A DNA stretch of 64,000 nucleotides from positions 1 to 64,000 of the forward strand of contig NZ_JAHUWH010000015.1 of the NCBI RefSeq assembly GCF_019219095.1, read 5' to 3'. The notes beneath the pieces were generated by a model. The model was given only the letters and a program-made list of their open reading frames with translations, did no database searches and was not told the DNA's origin. How positions within the stretch are numbered: the stretch's first letter is position 1; every line of letters begins with the position of its first letter. This DNA comes from Acidovorax sp. sic0104 (lineage in GTDB: Bacteria > Pseudomonadota > Gammaproteobacteria > Burkholderiales > Burkholderiaceae_C). Made by a program: the position numbers and the translations under genes. Shown here piece by piece: positions 34,135-42,215 of this stretch.

Positions 34135-35892
34135 ATGACCACATACGGCCTGTCCAAATCCCGCATTGCCACCTGGAGGCAGTGCCCCAAGAAGCTGTGG
34201 TTGCAGATACATCGGCCTGAGTTGTTGCAGGTGTCCGAAGAAGCGGACCGCGGCCATCAGATCGGCTACGAGGTTGGTGATGTGGCCCGATCGCTGTTCC
34301 CCCATGGGGTGCTGGTCGACGGCGAGCAAGGCCTGTCATCGGCTTTGAGCGCCACTCAGGAAGCCATGCGCCTGCATCCGCAGCATCCCATTTACGAGGC
34401 CACCTTCCAGCACGATGGTGTGCTGGTACGCACAGATATCTTGACGCCCTCGCCCGGGGGCTATCGAATGATCGAGGTGAAGTCTTCGACTGCCGTCAAG
34501 CCGAGCCATGTGGAGGACTGCGCGCTGCAGGCCTGGGTGCTCCAGCGTTGCGGCGTACCGCTGAGCTCCGTGGAACTGGCCCACATCGATACCGACTTCG
34601 TTTACCAGGGCGACGGGGACTATCGGGGATTGTTGCATTCCGAGCCCTTGGATGCAGCTCTCGCACCTTTGCTGGAGCAAGTGGCGACGTGGGTTGCTCA
34701 TTCGCGATCGGCATTGGCAGGGTCTGAGCCGGATGTGGCCATGGGAGCCCAGTGCAATGACCCTGTGGAATGCCCCTTCCAGCCATACTGCGGCGCCCGC
34801 ACGGCCTCCCCTGAGGCTCCGGAGTTTTCACTGGACGTCTTTCCCCGCATGCGCTCAACGCTCAAGGACGAGTTGCGGGCACAGGGAATTTCCGATGCGT
34901 TGCAGGTTCCTGCGGAGCATCTCAACGATGTGCAGCTGCGGGTGCAGCAGTGCAGCCGCACAGGCCAGGTATGGCTCACGGATGCCGCAGCCCTGGTGCT
35001 GGAAGCCCTGCCTTACCCTCGCTACTACCTGGACTTCGAGACCGTCAAGCTGGCTGTGCCGCGCTGGGCCCACACCAGCCCGCATCGCACACAGGTTCCG
35101 TTTCAGTGGTCCTGCCACGTGGAAGAGGAGACAGGCGCGCTTCGGCATGCCATGTTCCTCGATGTCTCGGGAGATGACCCGCGCCGGGGCTTCGCGGAGA
35201 GCCTGTTGGAGGCGGTGGGCGATCACGGCCCTGTACTGGTCTACTTCCAAGGGTTTGAGAAGAGCCGGATTGCAGAGCTCGCGGCGCTGTTCCCCGATCT
35301 GGCGGAGGCCTTGGAGGCAATCAACGACCGGGTCATCGATCTCCTGCCCTTGACCCGCGAGAGCTACTACCACCCCAAAATGCATGGCTCGTGGTCCATC
35401 AAAGCCGTTCTGCCCACCATCGCTCCAGACCTGGACTATGGGCAGGTCGCGGTGAGCAACGGTACGGCTGCGCAGACAGCCTATTGCGAAATAGTGCACC
35501 CCGAAACGCCCGATGCCAGACGCCAGCTACTGACACAAGGGCTACGCGAGTACTGCACGCTCGATACGTTGGCCATGGTTCGGCTGGCAGAGTTTCTGCA
35601 CAACACTACGTCATGGCGCTACTTCTTGCCAGAACTCGGCGCAGAGCTGACGGGCCTGATCTTTGACGGCATTCGAACACCGCAGGCCGATTCACTGCTG
35701 CCTACCGCGGCAGAACTGCTGCGCCGCCGATGCGGCACGGCAAAGAACCGCGTGGTTCCTGACCCGGTTGCTTGGCTGCAGCGCAAGCTGAAGATCGGAT
35801 ACTCCCCGGCTCTATCACTGGTCCAGACGCTGGAATATATTGGCATACTGTCCGCTCTGGAGCATCGGCTTGAAAGCCGCCGGGCAACTTGA
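34135..35892 (+). CDS. Cas4-like nuclease fused to DUF2779 RNase-H-like domain
   Basis: 585 aa from the ATG at 34135. Residues 1-245 resemble Cas4/RecB-family nucleases: TTYGLSKSRIATWRQCPKKLW at the start, D in VLVRTDIL, E-x-K in MIEVKSS, and cysteines CNDPVECPFQPYC that with the first Cys could bind a 4Fe-4S cluster. From about residue 300 the DUF2779 part has an RNase-H/DnaQ-like start (YYLDFETV) and further acidic positions (VYFQGFEKSRI; YCTLDTLAMVRL). Two different nuclease folds in one chain suggest DNA end processing. Last gene of the WYL2 cassette. Confidence 0.75.
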   Translation: MTTYGLSKSRIATWRQCPKKLWLQIHRPELLQVSEEADRGHQIGYEVGDVARSLFPHGVLVDGEQGLSSALSATQEAMRLHPQHPIYEATFQHDGVLVRTDILTPSPGGYRMIEVKSSTAVKPSHVEDCALQAWVLQRCGVPLSSVELAHIDTDFVYQGDGDYRGLLHSEPLDAALAPLLEQVATWVAHSRSALAGSEPDVAMGAQCNDPVECPFQPYCGARTASPEAPEFSLDVFPRMRSTLKDELRAQGISDALQVPAEHLNDVQLRVQQCSRTGQVWLTDAAALVLEALPYPRYYLDFETVKLAVPRWAHTSPHRTQVPFQWSCHVEEETGALRHAMFLDVSGDDPRRGFAESLLEAVGDHGPVLVYFQGFEKSRIAELAALFPDLAEALEAINDRVIDLLPLTRESYYHPKMHGSWSIKAVLPTIAPDLDYGQVAVSNGTAAQTAYCEIVHPETPDARRQLLTQGLREYCTLDTLAMVRLAEFLHNTTSWRYFLPELGAELTGLIFDGIRTPQADSLLPTAAELLRRRCGTAKNRVVPDPVAWLQRKLKIGYSPALSLVQTLEYIGILSALEHRLESRRAT

Positions 35893-35920
35893 TCTGCCCT
35901 CGCCAGCCGGGGCAGATCAA
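35889..35920 (+). terminator. Hairpin overlapping the end of the DUF2779 gene
   Basis: TTGATCTGCCC and GGGCAGATCAA make a perfect 11-bp stem with a 10-nt loop. The left arm includes the stop codon. No T-run follows, so it may stop transcription with Rho or protect the mRNA 3' end of the WYL2 cassette. Confidence 0.5.
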
Positions 35921-36246
35921 CCAGGTTGCTACAAGCGCTCCGCGTCCAATACCCGCCTCTACGTTATTTGGTCGACGCTGGAAAGCGTCTGCCCAGTGTG
36001 CGAAGTCATCACAGCCACGGCAAATATCCTGAGTTGTCTCAACGTCGACTTTGCAGCGATTCCTGCCGGTCAGTAGGGCGGCGGCAACCGACCGTTCTCG
36101 GCTAAGGAGCGGGCGTTGACGAATGACTGCTTCCCGACAGTCGCGGCTCTACCGCGAAATCGTGTACTGCTGCCGACCTAGTCAAAGCTTGCGTGAGACA
36201 ATTGTCCCGCACCATTCTTCGGTGATGCTCCAACCCTCGACTACCA
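35893..36246. other. Intergenic region with dispersed-motif remnants
   Basis: Holds the hairpin above and, at 36085-36150, copies of a scattered intergenic motif (ACCGACCGTTCTCGGCTAA; GACGAATGACTGCTTCCCGACAG). No gene. The promoter of the DUF488 gene should lie near 36190-36240. Confidence 0.35.
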
Positions 36247-36729
36247 GTGACCACTCCCGCGCTTTTCACCTTCGGCTACGAAGGTTTGACTATCGACGGG
36301 TTCATCTCCCGTCTGAAGGACGCGCGCGTGAACCTAATCGTGGACGTGCGCGAGCTGCCGCTCTCACGCAAAAAGGGGTTCTCGAAAAGCGCATTCCGCG
36401 ATCATCTGGCCGCGGCAGGCATCGGTTATGAGCATCGGCCCGCCCTGGGTTGCCCCAAGCCCGTGCGCGACAAATACCGTGAAAACGGCGACTGGGCTGA
36501 CTACACCCGTGGTTTTCTGGCCCATCTGGATACCGTGAAAACCGAGGTGCGGAACTTGGCCGCCACAGCCCGCGACAACCGGGCATGCCTAGTCTGTTTC
36601 GAGGCTGATTTTTCTGCCTGCCACCGCTCCTACGTGGCTCGCGCCGTGCGAGGTGCTGGTGGCCCGGCAGTGCACCACCTTACGGCTAAAACAGTGTTTG
36701 CTGACGCACCAGCATCTCTGGCAGCTTAG
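36247..36729 (+). CDS. DUF488-family protein
   Basis: 160 aa, GTG start. Contains the family markers: FTFGYEGLTIDGFISRL at the N-terminus, VNLIVDVRELPLSRKKGFSK, and CFEADFSACHRSYVA near the C-terminus. DUF488 proteins are small, possibly nucleic-acid or metal-binding, and are often found in mobile regions. Its 3' end overlaps the convergent gene at 36686 by 44 bp, an arrangement suggesting they moved as a pair. Confidence 0.8.
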   Translation: MTTPALFTFGYEGLTIDGFISRLKDARVNLIVDVRELPLSRKKGFSKSAFRDHLAAAGIGYEHRPALGCPKPVRDKYRENGDWADYTRGFLAHLDTVKTEVRNLAATARDNRACLVCFEADFSACHRSYVARAVRGAGGPAVHHLTAKTVFADAPASLAA

Positions 36730-37510
36730 GCGGGTACAGCACGCTCACGATCAACCACTGCCCCGGAAAACGGTGTATGGTCCCTAAGAGGAGCATTACA
36801 TCCAGCTCGCTGAACTGGGTGACAAACTTGTGGCGCATCGCCTCCTGCCAGTCAGCGCGGCGGTGCACGTTCCAATAGAGGGCTCCGGCTTCCCAGTCCA
36901 CCAGCTTGTGCTTGAACGGCTTCATGCCCTCCGGGGTCTGGCATTCGTAGCGGTAATGGAAGTCGTAAGGGAGTTTCTTGAGCGTCTTGAGAGAGCGCTG
37001 GTCCTCCACCGCGTCGAACAGGCTGCCCTGCTGCTGCTCCTGCAACAGCTTGGCCAGTTCATCCTCGGTCCAGTCTGGAGACTCCACAGCCTTGATGTCC
37101 AACCCCAGCAAGCGGCTCGGCCGCACCAGCCCCAGGGTGGTCCCGCTCGCCTGACGTGAAGCCTCCAGTGCATCGAACGAATCAAACACCGTTACGCCCT
37201 TGATCGCCTCGCGGCGGGTGATCCAGTGGTCGCGTGTGGGAAGCGGATCGCCCTCCACCTCGATCGTGTCCACCGAAACGCGGTGACTCTCGGGCCGGGC
37301 ATCGTCCTGTGCGCGACGAACCCGGGCTGTGATCCACTGCCACTTCTTGAACTGCTGGTCGTCCTCGACCAGCCGGAATGGCACAGGAAACAGCCGGATC
37401 AAGCGCCCGTCGTCGGTCATCCCAGCGACGCAGGAGGTTTCAACATACCGAGCGCTGGGCGAAGGGTAGGTCTTGCACAGAATCAGCATGCGTTGGTGGT
37501 CTGATGCCAC
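36686..37510 (-). CDS. Unknown 274-aa protein convergent with DUF488
   Basis: Starts at a GTG at 37510 with GGAGG seven bases upstream; the ATG at 37549 has no such site. Soluble, with a conserved-looking N-terminus (MLILCKTYPSPSARYVETSCVAGMTDDGRLIRLFPVPFRLV). The C-terminus reads FPGQWLIVSVLYPPKLP. The N-terminal LILCKTYP...ARYVET...G..RLIRLFPV pattern recalls accessory proteins seen beside DUF488, but I cannot name a function. No catalytic motif seen. Confidence 0.6.
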   Translation of the reverse strand: MASDHQRMLILCKTYPSPSARYVETSCVAGMTDDGRLIRLFPVPFRLVEDDQQFKKWQWITARVRRAQDDARPESHRVSVDTIEVEGDPLPTRDHWITRREAIKGVTVFDSFDALEASRQASGTTLGLVRPSRLLGLDIKAVESPDWTEDELAKLLQEQQQGSLFDAVEDQRSLKTLKKLPYDFHYRYECQTPEGMKPFKHKLVDWEAGALYWNVHRRADWQEAMRHKFVTQFSELDVMLLLGTIHRFPGQWLIVSVLYPPKLPEMLVRQQTLF

Positions 37511-37829
37511 GTGAGTTCCTCCCTGAAAAGACTGCGTCAAAGCAGCCAATTGACCAGCACATCAAGCCACAACCCTACCTTCCAATCACGCGTCGGCAGC
37601 GGTAATGTCATTCCATCCACTTGTCTGGTCGAGACCTAAGGGTCTCCGCTCAAGGGAGTAATTCCACCTCCGGGTGGATGGTGCGTGCGAGGCGACTCCA
37701 GTTTAAATCTGAAGTCGCTTCTGCAGCGTTTGGAGCAATACGAGTGTTGAGGTCGAACACGTACCATGGGCCAAAAGGAACCTGCGCCGGCAGGCCCCCT
37801 TGACATAAGGGTTAGCCATCACCCGGGCC

Positions 37830-38258
37830 TCACACCCATTGGTTTTCATAGATTGTTCGGCGCAACACTCTCGCTGCAAAGAGCGCCATGTCTTCGAGCT
37901 CGCGCTCTTTGACTTCAGGTTGTTCCAGCAGCTTTGCGTCGTTCCAAGGGTCATCGACGTGCACCCACCGATTGCGGTACTGTCGCAATGCATGTAGATC
38001 GCCCTTAAGACCAGTATCGATTGACGACCTGTCGATCAATTCCACGAGGCGTTCCTTCCCCGTGGCGGCGTGCTCTGACCGTAGGTACGTTTCAATTGCT
38101 GAAACGGCAGTGAGAATGGAGGCCAGGTGTGCGCCGTTGGCAAAGGCCGTGTCGGCCTCACGAACGATGAAGGCGCACCACTCCGAAAGAATCACTCCGC
38201 CACGGAGCAGCTCTTCATCGAGGGCAACCAGGAGTGCCCAGCGCTCGTCAGAGTTCAT
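37830..38258 (-). CDS. HEPN-like small protein
   Basis: 142 aa from the ATG at 38258 (MNSDERWALLVALDEELL); a longer frame to 38327 lacks support. All-helical. It contains LRQYRNRWVHVDDPW, an R-x4-H element (RNRWVH) typical of HEPN domains, including the DUF4145-like group, which are ribonucleases or their scaffolds in toxin-antitoxin and defence modules. No partner nucleotidyltransferase is adjacent. It lies beside an IS110 remnant, so a partner could have been lost. Confidence 0.55.
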   Translation of the reverse strand: MNSDERWALLVALDEELLRGGVILSEWCAFIVREADTAFANGAHLASILTAVSAIETYLRSEHAATGKERLVELIDRSSIDTGLKGDLHALRQYRNRWVHVDDPWNDAKLLEQPEVKERELEDMALFAARVLRRTIYENQWV

Positions 38259-38387
38259 GGTGGCTAAGGAATGAAAGGGACTTCCCGGTCCCGAGTGAAC
38301 CGCGCAGTTGCGGGATAAGGCATCCAAGTGCCACGATGGGAAGCTCGATCTCTCATCAACTCACTCGTTTGTTGGAAGGGGAAGTCC

Positions 38388-38620
38388 ATGACTACCATTG
38401 TCACTATCGGAATCGATATGGCAAAGAATGTCTTTGCTACACACGGCGTTGATGCCACAGGCAAGCCTGTACTTTTGCGTCCCCGTGTGCCGCGTGCCAC
38501 GCTGCTCGAACTCATCTCATTGGCATGGAAGCGTGCTCTGGTGCCCATCACTGGGCTCGCGAATTCCAGAGGTTCGGCCAAAACGTGCGCCTGATAGCGC
38601 CCAAGTTCGTCGTCCCCTAG
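38388..38620 (+). pseudogene. IS110-family transposase remnant
   Basis: Starts with a good ribosome-binding site and reads VTIGIDMAKNVFATHGVDATGKPVLLRPRVPRATLLELIS, the DEDD-transposase N-terminus of IS110 elements. The similarity continues in another frame after a small internal deletion near 38520 (GMEACSGAHHWAREFQRFGQNVRLIAPKFVVP) and ends in TAG at 38618-38620. Roughly the last two thirds of the transposase is missing. A dead insertion-sequence fragment. Confidence 0.8.
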
Positions 38621-38763
38621 CGAGATTTATTGATTCGGCGGAGTTGACAGCTGTGCAGCGGGCGCAGAAGTTCGGTTTCCGGTGGCGCACGTCCGATTTT
38701 TTTGAGCTGAGCGGTCATCGAAAGCGCGAAGGTCACGCTTGTGAGGGGAATAACGAATATTTG

Positions 38764-40188
38764 CTAGCGCCCCGCAGCTGGTGTCAGCAATGGCGTCGGA
38801 GAGCAAACCACGATTTGCCTCGCGCCTCGCGTGAGAGCCACATAGAGATGCTGCGCAGTCATACGCTCGGGCTCAAGAATGACTGCGACGTCAGCCTCCA
38901 GTCCTTTCAGAAGAAGCGTGCTTCCAACGGAGCGCCGGCCCAGCGGCCGACCCAGATGGCGGTTCCGTTCGCGGGCCAGCATCACTGCGCCGATAAAGCC
39001 ACCTTCGCCCTCGGCTGCCCTAAGCGCTGAGATGCAGCAGTGCAGAACTTCGGGTCGGTAGACACGCGCACCTGGTTGGTCTGCGAGTGACTGGAGCAGG
39101 TCAATCGAGGTCGCGTGGCTTGGTGCGAGCATGAACGCCACTGCTGCGGCTTCTGCGGGTGTCGCCGGCGTTCGGGCTCGGCCGCCCCGTATCGTCTCGA
39201 CCCGTGCGAGCAAGTTTGCAGTACCTACCCCGGTCATCATTGAAGCGGCGAACTCCGCAAGTTGTCGCAGCACGTTGGGACTCGTCAAATCGAACTGGCG
39301 GGAGAAGCTCACTAGGTCTCTCAGGTCAACGGCCTCGACGGATGTGGCGCCGGGTGTTTGCATTGTGAGTTGATGGCGGCTGGTGGCATTCATGGAGTCG
39401 CCAATCACCAAAACGCTGCCGTCTCGGTTTGGCGCTTCCTTCCGGGCGGCCATGAGTCGCTGCTGCACTTCCATGCCTTGGGTCAGCTGAACCCATTGGA
39501 CGCCCTCAGGCGCCCCTCTCAGGTCCACAGGATGACCAGATTGCAGCGATGCTCTGGCTTGGAGTAGCCAAGCACCCAGCGCGTCCATGCCTGCGAGGCG
39601 CCATCGCCAAGGTGTTTGCAGCGCACCGATGGGTGGGAATGCGGATAGAGCCTCTTGCTCCCAGTGGACCAGCGGGTCGCGGAAGCCGAATATTGCCTGC
39701 ATCGGGTCCCCAAGAATGCAGGTGGGTATCGTCTGCGCGATGGAACAGACGATAGCGTGCTGCACCTTGTTGCAGTCTTGGTACTCATCCACCAGCAAGC
39801 GCGAATACGTCGAGGCGATGGGGTCATTAATGTGACCTGCCTGAAGGAGCGCTTGAACAGCGACTCGGATGGCTGGGTAGTCGGCGTTCGGGTTGGCCAG
39901 CTCGAGAACATGCGCGTTGAGCCCCGCGCGAAGGGGAAATTTTGCCGCCAAGCGCATAGCGAAACCATCGATGGTCGAAACTCTGTACGCTGAGTTCGGG
40001 ACGCCACCACGCTGGAGTCTGGTGCGTAAAGCGGTGACTCCAGCGTTGGTGTGCGTTAGTACCAAGACAGGCTTAGTGTTGGTGTGCTGACTTAGCGCGT
40101 CCGCGATAAGTTGGGTCTTGCCACATCCGGCTGGGGCTGTAACTGAGCCTAGGCGCGCTTGAAAGATGTCGATTTCAGGCGGCGGCAC
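38764..40188 (-). CDS. gajB: Gabija GajB, UvrD/Rep-like helicase
   Basis: A 474-aa superfamily 1 helicase: Walker A APAGCGKTQLI at about 18-28, VLVLTHTNAGV, motif II LLVDEYQDC, motif III ILGDPMQAIFGFRDP, and late motifs LLLKGLEADVAVIL and LYVALTRGAR. The length is close to GajB and much shorter than UvrD or Rep. Its ATG lies inside the end of gajA (14-bp overlap), the standard Gabija order. GajB is thought to sense DNA ends or single strands and activate GajA. Looks intact. Confidence 0.85.
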   Translation of the reverse strand: MPPPEIDIFQARLGSVTAPAGCGKTQLIADALSQHTNTKPVLVLTHTNAGVTALRTRLQRGGVPNSAYRVSTIDGFAMRLAAKFPLRAGLNAHVLELANPNADYPAIRVAVQALLQAGHINDPIASTYSRLLVDEYQDCNKVQHAIVCSIAQTIPTCILGDPMQAIFGFRDPLVHWEQEALSAFPPIGALQTPWRWRLAGMDALGAWLLQARASLQSGHPVDLRGAPEGVQWVQLTQGMEVQQRLMAARKEAPNRDGSVLVIGDSMNATSRHQLTMQTPGATSVEAVDLRDLVSFSRQFDLTSPNVLRQLAEFAASMMTGVGTANLLARVETIRGGRARTPATPAEAAAVAFMLAPSHATSIDLLQSLADQPGARVYRPEVLHCCISALRAAEGEGGFIGAVMLARERNRHLGRPLGRRSVGSTLLLKGLEADVAVILEPERMTAQHLYVALTRGARQIVVCSPTPLLTPAAGR

Positions 40189-41911
40189 TCGTCCACCCCC
40201 AGAGTTGGTTATTCACGATGTGCACGAAACCCGGTTCTGCATTCGCAATGTGTGGGCCGACGACATCCTTGGCGATTTCCTGGAAACCAGTTACTGATTT
40301 GAACCAGCCATTCTTGTTGTTGCGGGCGGCAAGTCCGAGCAATTTCCGGCTCGCAGGTGTGTAGCCGCCATTCAGCCGTTCTGCCTCAATGGCGTCCAAT
40401 GTGACTTGTCCATGCGACTTCGACTTGAAGTGCTCAGCCATGAGTTCCCGGTCGACCATCTCGTCCGCCTTATTCAGCAGAGCATGCACGGCGTCACTGC
40501 TTAAATGTAGGAATAGCTCGTCCTCAAGTGCCAAGCCGGGGCGCCACGTGATGTACTGCCCGCCCGACGCCGTGAATCTCTCGATGAGTCCGACGGTGGA
40601 AACTGGCTTGTCAGCGTCGACAAACACGAGGACGCGATAGCCTAATTTGAGGAACGCCTCACCTCGTGTGAAACACTGGTCGGGGCTTCCTCCGCCTGCA
40701 TCCACGTATGAGCCTCCCCGGGCTAGGAATGAGGGCGCGCCACAGTGGACCCACCACTGGTCCATACCGCGAGCGAATCCAACCTCGCTGGCGCCTTCAC
40801 AGACTATGACGGATTTGGACAAGAAGGCCTCGGCTGCCTTGCGCAATGTGCCCTGAATGCCGTCGTCCGTACCGGCACATGTGGCCGTGTGGATGTCCGA
40901 ACTCCGACGCACAACGAAAAGCTGGTTGCCAGATAGCTCCCTGAGCGTAACCGGCGAATGGGTGGTCATAAAAACCTGCAGCGGCTGGGTCGCGTCTTTC
41001 GCTCCGAGCGAGTCGAGCAGCCGCATGAGCCGGTGCGGTTCAAGCCCGTACTCGACCTCGTCTACCAAGGCGACAGTGGCTGCCGCTGCTGCAGCCCTCT
41101 GCAGCCCTGCGACAAGGAGCCGCCCCGAACCGGTGCCCAGCGACCTAAGAGGAATGCCGGTCTCGCTGTGGAGCGCGATAGCACCGTCGCCAATCGACAC
41201 CGAGTGAGCATCGAGTAACGCCTGAGCACTCGCACCGATGGCTACGCCCAAGCCTGTAGCCGTCTGGGTAACCACTTGCAGAGTCTGGGCGAGCTGAGGG
41301 CCGGCTTGCGCGCCGAAGGTGGCCCGGGCGGCGCGTGCTGCGCCGGCGAGTTCCGAGCCGAGGTTCGCGCGCTCTTCCGTGAGCCGGTTCAAGACCGAGC
41401 CTCTAGCCCACGAAAGGTTGGTGTTTGCGTAGGTGCCAATTCGGGCTGGTGCAAGGAGGCTACGGTCCTTCCAAGATAAAGAACGTTCTAGCTGCTGGAG
41501 GGCGGCGCGGTCGGAATAAAGCGTCCAAGTCGGCTCGAGGTCGCCCCCGACTTCAAGCTTCAGCGTCAGAACCGTTTCTAGACCTGCGCGGGGTTCGTCT
41601 TCGAACAGCCCGGTACGGAGGTCAAATCCACGAAGGAAATCTCCGTAGGTGTCGATGTTCTTCAACGCGTCGGGCAGTGCGCCAAGCGTGACCGCAATCA
41701 CGATGGTTCGGGCAACGTCCAGGCCGAAGAAGTCCGTGTCGCCGAAAGGTGCGCTCCTTCTCGCTCCAAGGCACAGGTCGATGGCATCGAGAATAGTCGA
41801 TTTGCCGCTATCACCCGGGCCAATAAGGCAGTTCACGCCGTTGGATGGCATCCAATCGAGTGCCTGTATCGAGCGAAAGTTGCGAATCTCAAGGCGACGA
41901 ACGCGCGTCAT
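40175..41911 (-). CDS. gajA: Gabija GajA, OLD-family ATPase-nuclease
   Basis: 578 aa. N-terminal SMC/ABC-type ATPase with IRNFRSI and LIGPGDSGKSTIL (residues about 30-42), signature-like LGTGSGRLLVAGL, Walker B VALVDEVEYGLEP and H-loop MTTHSPVTL. The C-terminal TOPRIM has the glutamate in VIVCEGASEVGF and the aspartates in VLVFVDADKP. The architecture and length match GajA, a nucleotide-inhibited DNA-nicking enzyme that degrades phage DNA with GajB. First gene of the pair on the minus strand; about 300 bp separate it from the signalling operon. Confidence 0.87.
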   Translation of the reverse strand: MTRVRRLEIRNFRSIQALDWMPSNGVNCLIGPGDSGKSTILDAIDLCLGARRSAPFGDTDFFGLDVARTIVIAVTLGALPDALKNIDTYGDFLRGFDLRTGLFEDEPRAGLETVLTLKLEVGGDLEPTWTLYSDRAALQQLERSLSWKDRSLLAPARIGTYANTNLSWARGSVLNRLTEERANLGSELAGAARAARATFGAQAGPQLAQTLQVVTQTATGLGVAIGASAQALLDAHSVSIGDGAIALHSETGIPLRSLGTGSGRLLVAGLQRAAAAAATVALVDEVEYGLEPHRLMRLLDSLGAKDATQPLQVFMTTHSPVTLRELSGNQLFVVRRSSDIHTATCAGTDDGIQGTLRKAAEAFLSKSVIVCEGASEVGFARGMDQWWVHCGAPSFLARGGSYVDAGGGSPDQCFTRGEAFLKLGYRVLVFVDADKPVSTVGLIERFTASGGQYITWRPGLALEDELFLHLSSDAVHALLNKADEMVDRELMAEHFKSKSHGQVTLDAIEAERLNGGYTPASRKLLGLAARNNKNGWFKSVTGFQEIAKDVVGPHIANAEPGFVHIVNNQLWGWTSAAA

Positions 41912-42215
41912 GTTTTCTCCCTGTCTGTATGGAAAGTATCCTTGCGCGACGCGCCGCTGGCGAAGGCAAGCACATGATTTCGCCGGAAATCCGCTACGTC
42001 AACTCTCGAGCAAACCGGCTATCGGGCATCTGTATGGTGACCGACCGCATACAGCCTGTAGCTACCACACCGGACGCCGGTTCTGCAGCGGTTGCAGCCG
42101 TTCGCATCTCAGTCGCGAATGGGTACTATCGGCCAGAAGTGGACCTCAGTGAAGGGCTGCTTTCGGCTGGGCTATCCTGATCAGGCGGTTTGCTGATTGC
42201 CGTGAACTGACTTCA
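41912..42215. other. Promoter region of Gabija with dispersed-motif remnant
   Basis: About 300 bp. It must contain the gajA promoter. Near 42115-42150 lies CGAATGGGTACTATCGGCCAGAAGTGG, another member of the scattered intergenic motif seen near 14200, 31328 and 36085. No gene recognised. Confidence 0.35.
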
